Shown here piece after piece: positions 22,655-33,600 of a DNA stretch of 64,000 nucleotides. The DNA is from Rugalucina vietnamica (lineage: Eukaryota; Mollusca; Bivalvia; Lucinida; Lucinidae), in contig OZ024884.1 in the NCBI GenBank assembly GCA_964017185.1, positions 17,427,048 through 17,491,047 on the forward strand. Direction: 5' to 3'. The notes below the pieces were generated by a model. The model was not told where the DNA came from, ran no database searches, and saw only the letters and a program-made list of their open reading frames with translations. The position numbers and the translations under genes are program-made. Position 1 is the stretch's first letter, and each line of letters opens with the position of its first letter.

Positions 22655-22762
22655 GGTAAGTTAATTACCCGCTTCGCGACAGGTGGGCTCTCGGTGCATG
22701 CTTTTGGCTGGACAGGTCAGGAAAATATCATACCCACCTGTCGCTCAGCGGGTAATTACTAC
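22655..22762. repeat. Short hairpin element
   Basis: aattacccgcttcgcgacaggtggg near 22663 is matched by cccacctgtcgctcagcgggtaatt near 22733-22757. The arms are about 28 bp and the loop about 45 bp. It lies roughly 100 bp downstream of the sulfotransferase exon in transcript sense, within its presumed intron. Confidence 0.65.
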
Positions 22763-22863
22763 ATACCTGACAATTTTGTCGATGCTGTTAATAGCGTTGG
22801 ATTTCTGGATTTCAAGGTATATTGCGACCCAACATGTTTACAATTTCACTTACCGACACTTAC

Positions 22864-23053
22864 CGACATTCTGTCCTATCAGAGCGACATACAGTATCAT
22901 TCCCTTTCCAGTAGATCCATCGGGCTATTTTCCAGAGTGGTTCGTATATATAGAAACTGTCACTACGGTAACCAAGTACTCGTCCTATAAAAGTGCTACC
23001 GCCTCTCATATAAGCGCTTAACACCACGTCGTAGTTGATATGTCTTATTGGAG
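22864..23053 (-). CDS. Carbohydrate sulfotransferase exon (5'-PAPS-binding segment)
   Basis: The minus-strand exon encodes NYDVVLSAYMRGGSTFIGRV followed by a short linker and FYIYEPLW. This is the PAPS-binding loop and following region of Golgi carbohydrate sulfotransferases (CHST/Sulfotransfer_1 type), where R-x-GS-(S/T)-F binds the 5'-phosphosulfate and YEPL follows after about 15 residues. The acceptor is excellent (tgtttatcttatttttcag, AG at 23055-23054). The donor is gtaagt at 22863, and a second gtaagt follows 10 nt later at 22853. The exon is 190 nt, entering with one base carried over and leaving with two. Catalytic 3'-PAPS residues and the C-terminus must lie on later exons, which I could not find to the left. 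A type II Golgi membrane enzyme is expected. Confidence 0.8.
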
Positions 23054-23059
23054 CTGAAA

Positions 23060-24200
23060 AATAAGATAAACAAAATGTAGTGTAACATATTTTCGCGAGC
23101 AAGTGTACACTTTTGTAGCCTGCACAGGTTAATGCTGATTGAAATGTAGAATCAAAAGTACAGTTGGGGCGTTTGCACCACGACAGATATAGTTAGGGAA
23201 CCAAAGCGTGAAATAGGCTAAACCTTGACCCGAAAGCCCTACGGTTTTATGATATATGGTTGAAAAGGTACATGTAATTATATGGTGTATCTGAAACCAC
23301 TGTATAGAAGACATGGTCGACTTGCATAACGACACAGCATGCGTTTTTATGACTTGTATACTATTGAATAACTTCTATCAGAATTGAGTAAATCAGCTAA
23401 AATTCATTTGATATGATGGCTTGTATATACATCAACATGCCTATCAAGGATGGTTCCTTGCATGCAGTGGTGTCGTTTTATAGACATTTGATTGAGCGAA
23501 CTCCGATTTTGCTATTTTATCTTTACGTTTATTTGCCGCAGAGTCCATCTAAACTGCATTTATTGCTCAAAATTGCAATCTTTATTTATTTTTGAATATG
23601 TTTAGATCAGTAATTGCAAAACTAAGTCAGGTTGATACGTCTTTGATGTTTTTTCGCAAAAGTGGTCAAAAACAGATTTTTTAACATATTTTTGTGTGTT
23701 TCGAATTTAATGTGTTTGAATGTCATATATCGCTAGAATGACGTTTGTTTTTAAATTTAATTTAATGGCGTTCATTTTTCAAACATACTATTGATTGTGG
23801 CAAGAATGGAAAAATATGTTGTTAGTGTATTTTTGTATTGTTTGCGTTTTTTTACATACTGTCGAGTTAGAAAGTAGCTACAAACAATATAATAAGTTGT
23901 ATAAATCCCTGAAAGATCCTACTATGTCCTTTTATATATACTTTCTATCAACCTCCAGTGGCTGGAGTACAGTCTATAGCAATGTATAATATATAACACT
24001 ACGAACTCATTTTCAACAGCTGTACCCTCCATTTTAGAGCATTGAAATAAAATTATGTTTTTACTCCAGAAGGGAAACCATAACTTCTTCACGGAGTCTA
24101 AAGATAAAGATACTAAACATAGATAAAATGACCTCAGACTGTTTTGCTATTTATTTTATCTGACTATATGAAAATATAATAAGATACATTAAGTAATGAA
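23060..24200. other. Presumed intron or intergenic, nothing recognised
   Basis: AT-rich, with scattered short frames on both strands and no conserved motif. It is probably upstream intron of the sulfotransferase gene. Confidence 0.45.
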
Positions 24201-24202
24201 GT

Positions 24203-24342
24203 TACAGCAACAATTTAATTCCTGTAGCGCGTTCACTTTTTATAGCTCCAAGACAGGAACATTTGCGACGTACATGTATCTTCCTGCTGAGGAGCTATAA
24301 TAAGTGAAAGCGCTACAGGAATTAAATTGTTGCTGTAACTTA
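24203..24342. repeat. MITE-like hairpin element
   Basis: Both ends share aagttacagcaacaatttaa, ttcctgtagcgc and a stretch near 'tatagctcc' in inverted orientation. The arms are about 48 bp with few mismatches and the element is about 140 bp. The interior is non-coding. It inserts into otherwise AT-rich DNA. Confidence 0.75.
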
Positions 24343-24715
24343 TTATTTTTCTTTTTCTAGTACAACCGAAACAAGGACTTGTTGTTTTATATAAGATATA
24401 TGTATATCTTAAATATCCTATATAATAGCAGTAAGAAAATCTTGCAAAGCCACAGATCAAAACCTTGTTGTTCCGTTCTTTCTATGACACATGTTGACAA
24501 AAAGTGACTGAAATACCTCTGGGAGACAAAACGATATTTTTTCTAAAAGTTTGAATAAATATAACTTAGTATAAGTACCTAACTGTCAATTTAGTTTTTC
24601 CCATCTCGGTTTTTTCTCAGAACCAAATAGGTAAATGATTTAGATCCAAAAGGCAGGTATTCTTAAAACAGAATCGTTAGGTCTTAGTTTACTACAAAGA
24701 AAACAAATTATACAA

Positions 24716-24762
24716 TAAAAGGATCATTTGTCCTGAGGACGCTCACTAGAGATTTGGTCTTT
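24716..24762 (-). repeat. Solitary end of the agctcacctgagc element
   Basis: 'ggatcatttgtcctgaggacgctcact' resembles the agaggaccaatggtcc..gctcacc terminus found at 17524 and 58062. No matching core follows, so this is a diverged stub. Confidence 0.4.
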
Positions 24763-25129
24763 AAACATTACCTTTGACCAAAATGACATTGGCCATGCAT
24801 ACTCACATAGTTACATGTAACGTCAATGACTCGGTATTAAATTGTCTATATCTACATGTACCAATTTTCAGGTCAGAGGCTACAGAATATTCTGAAAAAT
24901 CCATAGTTTATACTTTCAGGAGGGTAAGAAAAGTCACTTTCCATACGACCAGACAGGCGTGAAAGATGTTTACCACCAGGATAACTGCCCAAGACATCGC
25001 AAGTGCAATATAGTATCGAATATAATTTTCCATGGGTTACATTCAAGTCATTAGGTAACGTCTAAACACAAACACATTTTTCCGCCTACCTCATAGAAAC
25101 AAGCTTTAATTTAACTTCTCTCTGATCAT

Positions 25130-25715
25130 TACCTACCAGAACCTTTGTAGAAACAGAACCTTTGTAATGCCAGAGTATGTACAGACCAACAGACCAGGTG
25201 CTGAAGGTGTTTGGAAGTGCAACAGCAAAGGTCTCTTGTTTCTAATGAAGTGTGCTGAACATGATCGTCTAATATCGTCTACCTCATAGAAACAAAACAT
25301 CATTGCTAACACCGGCATCTCATAGACTTTGTCATGGTGCATAGAACAGATAGGCAGGATATCAGAGTGACAAAGTCTATGGGTGGTGCAGACTGCTGGA
25401 CATACAATATACTGGTTGTCAGCAAACTCAACCTAAGAATCTTGCCTGCGATGCGACCTCAATGCAAGAATGCTCATATAAGAGACTGGATGTCGCAAGG
25501 CTGATTCAAGACAGCATTAGCCTTCTTTGTGAACATTTGCAACCAACTGCGTGTTATTGATCTCAGTTCAGAGGACACCGAAAGAACTTGAAAATTTTGT
25601 CACAAACGGTTCAAATTTCAGATGCAACGTCTTTGGAACCATCAAGCCTGGTTTGATGAGACTGATGAGGAAATTCAGAGTCACAAAAAGTTGTGTGTAG
25701 TATTTGTTAGACTGT
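25130..25715 (+). pseudogene. Decayed LINE fragment, same family as 4.5-7.8 kb
   Basis: The segment aligns with 5000-5680 of the intact LINE (tggaagtgcaacagcaa, ggtctcttg, aagtgtgctgaacatgat, catctcatagac, ggtggtgcagactgctgga, gatctcagttcagaggac). It covers the C-terminal endonuclease region and the linker. Several deletions and frameshifts destroy the frame, including a ~40-bp loss near 25275. It is truncated at both ends. It confirms that the family has been active repeatedly at this locus. Confidence 0.9.
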
Positions 25716-26363
25716 GGGATTTGCTCTTCACTGTCACGCGACATATCTTATACCAATAGTATGCTGTACACACATTTCTGTATATTTATGTTCTAAAGCT
25801 AATTAGTAAACTCGTTTGTTCACACATCATATGAAGGCTTCACATAAAATTTAGCTTTGGTTTGCAAAGAGGTTTCAGATGAGACATGGACGACAATCAT
25901 TGCAATACCCTAAGCTCACCCGACGAATTTAATTAATAAAGAGAGGTATTAAGGTGGCGTCATACCTAGCCGATTTTGACACACGATGGCCACACGAATA
26001 TGAAATTTTCAATTTCGCGCGATTTTAGTCACGAATTTGGTAAAAAGCCAATGTTGAGCCGAAGCATGTACGAAGCCTACCGATGGACACACGATGGACA
26101 CACGATGGACACACGATTATACCCGATGCAGTCAGGAACGATACACGAAGTGGTAGTTTTGCATACGATGTTGATGCGAATGGTATGCGAAGGCTTGACG
26201 ATGTCGTGAAGCCATCGTGAGGTGTAAAATGTATTCCCGAAAGTGTCCCGAAGGCATAACGACACTTCTCGATGTTATGTAAAAATCAATTAATGAGACT
26301 AAAAAGTGATGTTGAGAAAACATCAGCTTTGTCATTTTCTTTCTTTACAAAATAAAATTGGAA

Positions 26364-26477
26364 ATGCCACCGAAACCAGGAAGAGTGCGTGGGAAGAAGA
26401 TTGCGCCTGTCAGCTCCACCCAAGATTCCACTCCAGTACTCCAGTCCATGACTCCACTCAAAAACTCCAATCCATAA
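26364..26477 (+). CDS. Short basic open frame within the TTAA element
   Basis: A 37-residue frame begins MPPKPGRVRGKKIAP and ends in TAA. The start context is good for a eukaryote (ggaaATGcc). The basic N-terminus resembles the start of a nuclear or DNA-binding protein. It could be the first exon of a lost transposon protein or a short relic. No family assignment is possible. Confidence 0.3.
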   Translation: MPPKPGRVRGKKIAPVSSTQDSTPVLQSMTPLKNSNP

Positions 26478-26840
26478 AATACACGGTGTCTATATTGTAG
26501 GCGGGAGATTGAACGAGACCCTTTCATTCTCGTGCAAACATGGTCTCTTTTGAGAAGGTACATTGTATTTCAATTGTATGATTTCGTTGTTGACGTCCAC
26601 GGTAAAAATTACTACCATGACTGTATTGTCAGTTACTTACAACACTGTTCAAATTTCTCGGTGACAGTTTGGTTGTATTTCATCTATCTTTCGCATGAAA
26701 CTGACACAAAACTGTTCTTGAGTTTATAGAAGATGTAGATAAAAGACTCGTTTGTCGAAAACTGCAGTGGGTACTGCTCTACTAGAAAGAAAACAGAGTG
26801 CTGCTTGAAAGACAACATAATAATAAACAAACCAAATACC

Positions 26841-26940
26841 TGTAAGAGATGGTGTTGCTCCTGCAAGATGATTTTATCATGTTCCAGTTGCAAGTAAAGA
26901 AGCAGTGCTGCTGTCTTATTCTTCCTGTTTGTCTTCGAAA
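26841..26940 (-). pseudogene. Exon-like coding remnant within the TTAA element
   Basis: On the minus strand an uninterrupted stretch encodes TNRKNKTAALLLYLQLEHDK and then a Gln/Leu/His-rich amphipathic helix ending HHLLQ, immediately followed by a consensus donor (ttacag|gtattt). Such Glu/Leu/Gln helices commonly end Myb/SANT-like proteins carried by DNA transposons, but that is only a resemblance. No partner exon was identified. Confidence 0.3.
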
Positions 26941-28435
26941 TACACCATGATTTTTGTCAGAATAGAATCAACAGTACTGAACTTAAGATTTTCTGAGAAA
27001 AAGGCCGCGTGTGTGTGGATGCTGATTTTTTTGTATGTCAACGTTACATTGGGATATATTGAAAATGCAGTTTTGGTTAATATCGTGTTTCCATCGGGGT
27101 GCCATCGTGTTCCAATTTTTGTTAGATACGATGCTTATACGATGGCGTTGCGAGGGCTATACGATGTCGTGTTGCCTTCGTAACACAATCGGGCAGCATC
27201 GCGTCTCCATCGTATTGCCTTCGTGTAGCAAAACTTAGCCGATGGTGCCGATGACCACACGACGGAAGTACGATGTAGTCCCGATGTCATATGATGGCCT
27301 CACGATGGCTTTGCGAAGGCCACGATATACTCGCGAATTCAACACGAAATTGAACCATCGTGTGTCCTTCTTGTATTTTTTGGCATGTCAAAGAGTTTGG
27401 TGCCGCTCGCGATGGTAATGCCGATGGCTTAAAAAGTCTCCCGATGGACATACGATGGGTAACGATGCACTCACGAATGGCCCGATGTCTTCACAATCCC
27501 CGCCGAAATTGAAACTTTTCATAATCGTGTGTCCATCGCGTGTTAAAATCGGCTAGGTATGACGCCTGCATTAAGCATTTAATTGTAACTAGGTATCAGG
27601 ACCGACAAATTGACATGAAACATGGTCTTACCGTTTCTTCGAACTGTCGCTGCATTGGGCATTTCTTGTCTAATCTGTAGGGTGTCTGCAAAATAACAAT
27701 TATACAAGAGGACAGAGTACTATGAGTATTAACTGGTCGCCCTGGCACGGCCTCCTCTACTGTATATACAGTGAACCTATTTAGCTATTTATTAAACAAA
27801 GAAATGACATATTGACCAATGTTACACATTTTAACAGAATACATCGTTTTAGAAAGGTCTGCTCAATAAATATCAAAGGAAAATCAACCTTATATCTATC
27901 TCGGATTACATGCTATCTCAGAAATCGAAACTTGGATTTCGGCAAACGGTAGAAGAATTTGAGTTCATGTTTTGTTTTACTTACATGTATGCAGCGAATA
28001 AATACCTGTTGCTTTATTTCTCAGAGTAGTCTGAAGCAACCCTGAAAAACAACAACAACAAGCTTTACATGTTAAAGCATATGTGCTGTAAAAACAAAAG
28101 CTAAGCGCTTGAACAATGAAGGGGTCAGTGCAACAAGGTACCTAACTCACATTTTGGCCAAAAATTAGTTAACCACTCAGACATGCAGAAAAATTGTTTC
28201 TTCGTCTATTTAACTCACTTTGACCATAGAAAACAGACAGGAAATGATTTTAAAATCATTTTTAAAAAACTACAAAGGTCCTACAGGTACAGCGGTTGTT
28301 TTTTTTATGTCAACGAAAACAATAAACACACGAAATGAAAACCAAGCCAAAACGGACCATAAACCAAACGAAAACGCCAAATAACGGTCATTTAATACGC
28401 GTTTTATCCATTTTTAAAAAACCCTTATCGTTCAG

Positions 28436-28651
28436 CCAATAATAACTGTTTATTAGCGTTTTGCTAAAAACGATTGTAAAACTAGCTGAAATAAATTGTT
28501 TTATTGCCCAGCCAATCAAAAATCGATCGTTTAAAACGTTTACCAATCAATAAGGGAAACGATTTATCGATAACCAATAATCGCCTGTTACAGGTAAGAC
28601 CGTTTAATCGGATAACCAATGATATATCGATCGATAAAAGCGTTACCCAAT
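28436..28651 (+). promoter_or_regulatory. Array of six CCAAT boxes at near-helical spacing
   Basis: CCAAT occurs at 28436, 28512, 28543, 28574, 28616 and 28647. The intervals are 76, 31, 31, 42 and 31 bp. The spacers contain cgat/atcgat palindromes. NF-Y-dependent promoters of metazoans often have two or three CCAAT boxes 31-33 bp apart, so the pattern is compatible with a promoter. It may equally be a decayed 31-bp tandem repeat. No TATA box or adjacent gene was identified. Confidence 0.45.
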
Positions 28652-29209
28652 CAAATATCTGAGCCATATCTAGGGGGGGGGGGGGGCAATTATATGACCT
28701 CCGTTTACATTCACATTGTCCGAGTTTTTGATTTGTTTTATTTTATTTCAGGAGCGTAATAACTTAGCGCACATATCAACCTTGTTTTCTCGCCCATGCC
28801 TTTTTCATTCATCGGTCAGCATTTTAAAGACGTTATTCATTCATTTATTCCATTTATTTTGGCACATGTTATATTTCCTTGATGCTTAGTTCGATGACTA
28901 AAGTAATTCTAAAATGATTTTCATTGCCGAGTCTAGGAATAAGTAAGCAAGTTCACTTACGTTCAGTAAAACTCGGGGGCTGTAAGTGCACACCAGGCAC
29001 AAGCCTTCATGTTTGTATTCGTAATGCAATAAAATAAGGCAAAGTAATTGAAATAGAGGACGAACATGTGACTTGAATGGTGACACGCGTTCTAAAATAA
29101 CACATTGAGACAGTCGGTGTTATTTTGTCCACTTTTATTGCTCGATTGTCGAGGTGTTAGATGATAGGTAAAACTTATTTAAACAAGTTTTATGACTAAC
29201 ATGAGCTAC

Positions 29210-30050
29210 GAAATGTGTTTCCTTTTAATTACTCATCGTGTCGCATGTTTTCATGAATGAATGAAATTTAGAGAAACATGGCTTTACTTTGTAGTTTGTG
29301 TATGTTTCAACGGTTAGTGGGTTTTGCACATTTTATTTACGCGTCGTCTCGCATGTTTTTGAACATTTTATTTACCAAACACGGCTTTGCTTTGAAGTTT
29401 GTGTGTTACTTCTGTTTTGATATAATTTCTATCATATTTTATTAACGCGTCCCCCTGCTTTTTTCGTGTATACATGAATCTAAATGAAAGAAATTATTAA
29501 GACATACATGGGCGGCTTTACTTTGTATTTTTGTAATTTCTATCGTTAGTTATTTTGCACATTTTATTTACGCATCGTCTTTCATGTTTTCGTACATGCA
29601 TGTATCTAAAGCAATGGAATTATTTAGACCAAAATGGGCTTACTTTGTAGTTTGTGTATTATGAACTTTTAATATAATTTATATCGTTGTTTGTTTTGCA
29701 CATTTTATTTACGCGTCGTGTCGCATCATGGTTTTTGTATATAGATGTATCTTAAGGAATGAAATTATTAACAAACATGGCTTTACGTTGTATATTTTAT
29801 GATTTCAATCGTTAGTTATTTTGCGCATATAAATGAATCTAAAGGAATGAAATTATTAAGACATACATGGGTGGCTTTACTTTGTATTTTTTTTATAATT
29901 TCTATCGTTCGTTATTTTGCACATTTTATTTACGCGCCGTCATGCATGTTTTCGTACATGCATGTATCTAAAGGTATGAAATTATTTAGACAATCATGTT
30001 TTTTGTAGTTTTGTATTACGTATTTTTAAAATAATTTTTATCGTTAGTTT
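29210..30050. repeat. Degenerate tandem repeat, cacattttatttacgcgtcg units
   Basis: Blocks with 'tttgcacattttatttacgcg', 'catgttttcgtacatg', 'atctaaaggaatgaaattat' and 'catggctttactttgta' recur with starts near 29341, 29447, 29572, 29713 and 29934. The interval is roughly 105-140 bp with one larger gap. An old local array with no gene. Confidence 0.65.
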
Positions 30051-30051
30051 G

Positions 30052-30294
30052 TTAACATGCACCAGTAAACAACAAAGAATCGCCGGCTCTTTTTATTATC
30101 AGCAGATACGCAAAGGCCGCTCGCAAGGATATTTTCATGTGCATAGCAACGGAAAAACGTTCGATTTCTTTGGAGTTCAAAACGAATCGACAATCAGTGC
30201 CTTCATTTGCAGCAATTGCCTGTAATATATAGGCTTTCAATTTTTCTGAGACTTTCAGAGAAATTCCTGCACATATTTCTGCAAATCGACACAT
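30052..30294 (-). other. Unassigned 80-codon minus-strand frame
   Basis: The frame encodes a plausible soluble peptide (SLKVSEKLKAYILQAIAANE in its first half) followed by a moderately hydrophobic segment near the end. An acceptor-like 'tgtgtcgatttgcag' overlaps its start. It is on the same strand as, and between, the two candidate sulfotransferase exons, but no phase argument links it to them. It may be chance. Confidence 0.2.
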
Positions 30295-31082
30295 GTACTT
30301 TTCTCAATATTTTTTGGTCTTTGTGTCTTTTTTCTTCAACCGAGAGTAAGGTTCAGTCGCACCAATAAACAGATGAAAATAACGAATTCAGGCTTAAATA
30401 AACGTTTAACTCCCATTTGGACACCTATTTCAATGATCAAGATCAATTTTTCGACCATTTGCACCTAAAAATTCCGAAAAATAAGCGTTGGAGTCATTTT
30501 TCTTTGCAAATGTTTGTGAACGTACCCTCATTCCAAAAGTCAATAATGGCGGTCAAAAACAAGTTCCCAGCCTGATTCACGCCACCAACATGCTGACATT
30601 ATCGACTCAAATGTGAAAGGAACAATGTGTCACAAAATGCTGAGTAACAAAACTTACTTCAAAGACATAATCCTGTAATGAAAACACATAAATGATGTCT
30701 GTTCCTGCTTCTTTTTATAAATAAACAATCCAAACATGAACTGGTTATGACGCAAATTGACCTCTAGATGCTGACGTCATAACTCTACTTCTAGATGCGA
30801 TAAGGGACATTCAATAAATTTCAAGACAGTCGATTTCAGTTCAAATCGGTATCACTTTACGCAATTTTGAAGCGAAAATTAAAATCTCTATATGCTCTAT
30901 ATGGACAGAAATATGCAACTGATCAATACAACAGCATGTCATCATGCAGCACGTGAAATGGAATCCAATTAGTGATGTGCAGGTGCGACCAATGACCCCC
31001 CCCCCCCCTCTACTCGCTCACTGAATGATATTGTAATATCGCCACGGTCGATCACGCTGTTTTATTGACTCTTGTATTTTAA

Positions 31083-31306
31083 ACGTATTTTATTCAGTTT
31101 TACGTCCTTTTTAATATTATTTCAGCTCATATGAGACAGCCCAATTAGTAGATTGTATCAGATGGGACGAAAACCTGGCACACTCGTGCAGAACTTGGCT
31201 TGTCTCGTGTGGTCCGTATGGTGTTCGAATCCACATCACGCATAGCTGTGAGATGATCGAATGATAAAGTGCGGTAATGAAATATCAGCGCTTTTAGCCA
31301 CGGGGC
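31083..31306 (-). mobile_element. Diverged tRNA-headed SINE, copy 1
   Basis: Shares 'attcagttttacgtc', 'atttcagctcatatgagac', 'tggcacac..gcagaacttggcttg' and 'ttttagccacggggccgcc' with the better copy at 41217-41463. The minus-strand tRNA-like head is recognisable but its B box is damaged. Confidence 0.7.
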
Positions 31307-32397
31307 CGCCTAAAACATACAATGTATTGAATGATAAGTATGCATGTGAATAGAAATGCGATGAGGTGGTCCGTACGCTTCCTCCTCTCCTCTCCTCTCT
31401 TAGAAGGTTGGGTTTCCTTGTAAAATATGCGGTCCCGCATGGGCATTGCCATATTTTTATGGCCGAACGAAAACGGTTTTAATTGGCCTTTTTCAATTTT
31501 CAATATTTTGGTCCAGTATCATGTATCATAGACCGTTTTCATTTTTCATGCGGCGACTCATGATTATTGATTGTTGGTCTTCTGATAAATAAATTAAAAC
31601 AAAAACATGCTTTTGAAAGTTGCAAATATATTAACGACACATTATCTTACTGTCTGAAGCGATGAACATGCGACATAGTATTCTTTAATTTTGTGGTAAA
31701 CATGTGAACTAGCTCAAAAAAGAGGTAGTGAACTTTGGTTCCCATGGCAATAAAGATTGGAATAAAGTTTTTGTGAAGATTTTGGAATGTTAGTGAAAAC
31801 AGAAAAATATCGCAATGCTGTTCAATGAAAAGATAATCTCGCGGTACATACGGCGCAAAAAATGGTTGAAACCGAATTAATTTCGCTATATTCACTTTAT
31901 GAAAGCACCAAACAGAATCGGTAATAACTGGTAATAAAAATAGTGGATTCAACCGTCATTTTGTGTCGTGATCATAGACAAATTATTTTTGAATAAAACA
32001 ACTTTGCGATAATCAACCCTCTATCATTAAATACGTCGAATGTATTCACGAAACCCCTGAGACCTATTTCTGGTTACCTTTGGAACAATCTCGAAATTAC
32101 CATTGCCGGAACATTTCAACTAGCTCTTTTGGAGCTCGTTCCCATGTTTACCACATGTATTGGATACAATTTTAGCTTTGTGACTTTTTTCCTGTGACTT
32201 TCGTCCATACTTTTTTTGTCACAAAACCTTGCAAGTGACTTCGAGTCTTGCCACACCGGCTCGTTTGCCTAGTAGCAGTTTGCACACTCATATTAAGCAG
32301 AAACCGAACAATCAGCCAATGTCAATGCTTGTATGCAATCGATCATTCGACTCCACTCCCCCCCCCCCGCTTTTCACATCAGGAAAACATGACCGTG

Positions 32398-32580
32398 AAA
32401 TGTATACCCCCTTAAACCCCACCTTTTTCTCTTAATTCTGATCCAAAACATAGATTGTGGGTACTCGTGTTTTGAGCATTAATGTTAAAAATGTGATCTT
32501 TTATTATTATTATTATTTTTGCTACTGAAAAAATTCTCTGTATATTGCATGAGCAAGTGTTCGTAATGTTGGGGTCGTGA
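32398..32580 (+). repeat. tatacccc/aaacatagattgt repeat, copy 1
   Basis: Contains tatacccccttaaacccca, 'aaaacatagattgtgggtactcg' and 'ctctgtatattgcatgagcaag', which are shared with copies at about 33112-33350 (opposite strand), 48284-48530 and 56203-56475. An AAT-rich insert interrupts it near 32500. Confidence 0.65.
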
Positions 32581-33111
32581 GAAAAAAAAGCCTGCTCATG
32601 ATGCTAGACAAAAAATAACGACTGAATACTGGTTTTAAAACGCTTAGAAGGTCTGAGCCTACACAAGAAACTGTTGTTTATTTTGGTGGTTAGTGAGCCG
32701 CGTCATGAGAAAACCAGATTAATGCCTATGCGAAGCAGATCAGCGCCTTTGTTTTCGCTACACGGCTAGAACAACCAAATTAGATCTATCTCTTTTTTTT
32801 GGTTATTTGCCTTGCAGCGTGTTCTTTTGCTAGTGTTTGTGACTGAAATTATACCCTGGTTAGGGGGTCCTCGTCAGTGCACCGTAACGTACACTAGATA
32901 TATAGTGATTGTTGTATCGAGTATATTTTGAAACGATGATATTCAGTTTCAGTATTTATTCTATCATAATCATTTATTGTACTTTATGATATTCGTATTG
33001 GAAAATATAGTGATTACATCACCCAAACATTGAGGTAAATCTGTGACTATGTACAATAATTTGGAAAAGCCTGGACAAACATCACCTACATAATCACCTA
33101 TCAAGTTCCTT

Positions 33112-33350
33112 GAGCCTTTCATTACGAAAACTTGCCCATGCAATATACAGAGAATTTCATATGAATTTTTTTGATAATTTTAAAATTTTTGCTCAAAACA
33201 TTGATTGTGGGTACACATTAGAACCGCCACGCTGAGGCAGTTCTAACTAGTACCTACAAGCCATGTTTCGGAACAAACTTGAATAAGAAAAAATGTATAC
33301 CCCTTTATACCCCAATTTTACTGAATAAAATTGGGGTTTAAAGGGGTATC
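33112..33350 (-). repeat. tatacccc/aaacatagattgt repeat, copy 2
   Basis: Reverse orientation relative to copy 1. Its right end (about 33293-33350) is a strong small hairpin: tatacccctttataccccaa against ttggggtttaaaggggtat. This hairpin end is probably the element terminus. Confidence 0.7.
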
Positions 33351-33379
33351 TATTGCACGGACATGTTTTCCTGACGATT

Positions 33380-33600
33380 GTCGAGGCCCTCTCAGGGGTT
33401 TTGGGGATACAGGGAGAGGGGCTATTTATTTTCAGGGATTTGGGGAGAAGGGTCATTTATTTTCAGGGATTTGGGGAGAAAGCATAACTTTTTTGGGTTT
33501 TAGGGAGCAGGGAGCAGGGGGTTGAGGAAAAACATTTTAGGAAGCTGGAGAGAAAGGTCATTTTTTCTTTCAGGGAGCAGGGAGCAAAGACCACCCCACC
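33380..33600. repeat. Purine-rich short tandem repeat (tcagggatttggggagaa)
   Basis: Units of about 30 bp with 'ttcagggatttggggagaa' repeat twice cleanly and then decay into cagggagcaggg. The G-rich strand is plus. The open frame here is a repeat artefact. Confidence 0.65.

Larger units (their letters stand above)
25953..27570. mobile_element. 1.6-kb TTAA-flanked DNA transposon with subterminal repeat arrays
   Basis: TTAA at 25949-25952 and 27571-27574 flank the element. Its ends share ggcgtcatacctagccgatttt in inverted orientation. Inside the left end (about 25975-26260) and right end (about 27080-27550) are long arrays of variations on acacgatgg or its complement, so the arms are extended and imperfectly palindromic. 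The central ~750 bp is different and holds exon-like pieces on both strands (listed separately). A TTAA target points to piggyBac or Kolobok lineages. No DDE/D transposase domain is recognisable. Confidence 0.8.

Noticed and set aside
22683-23021. 112-codon plus-strand frame
   Set aside because: It is antisense to the clear sulfotransferase exon and runs through a hairpin element.
31647-31952. 101-codon minus-strand frame
   Set aside because: Composition is like surrounding AT-rich DNA (Phe-rich), with no motif or splice support.
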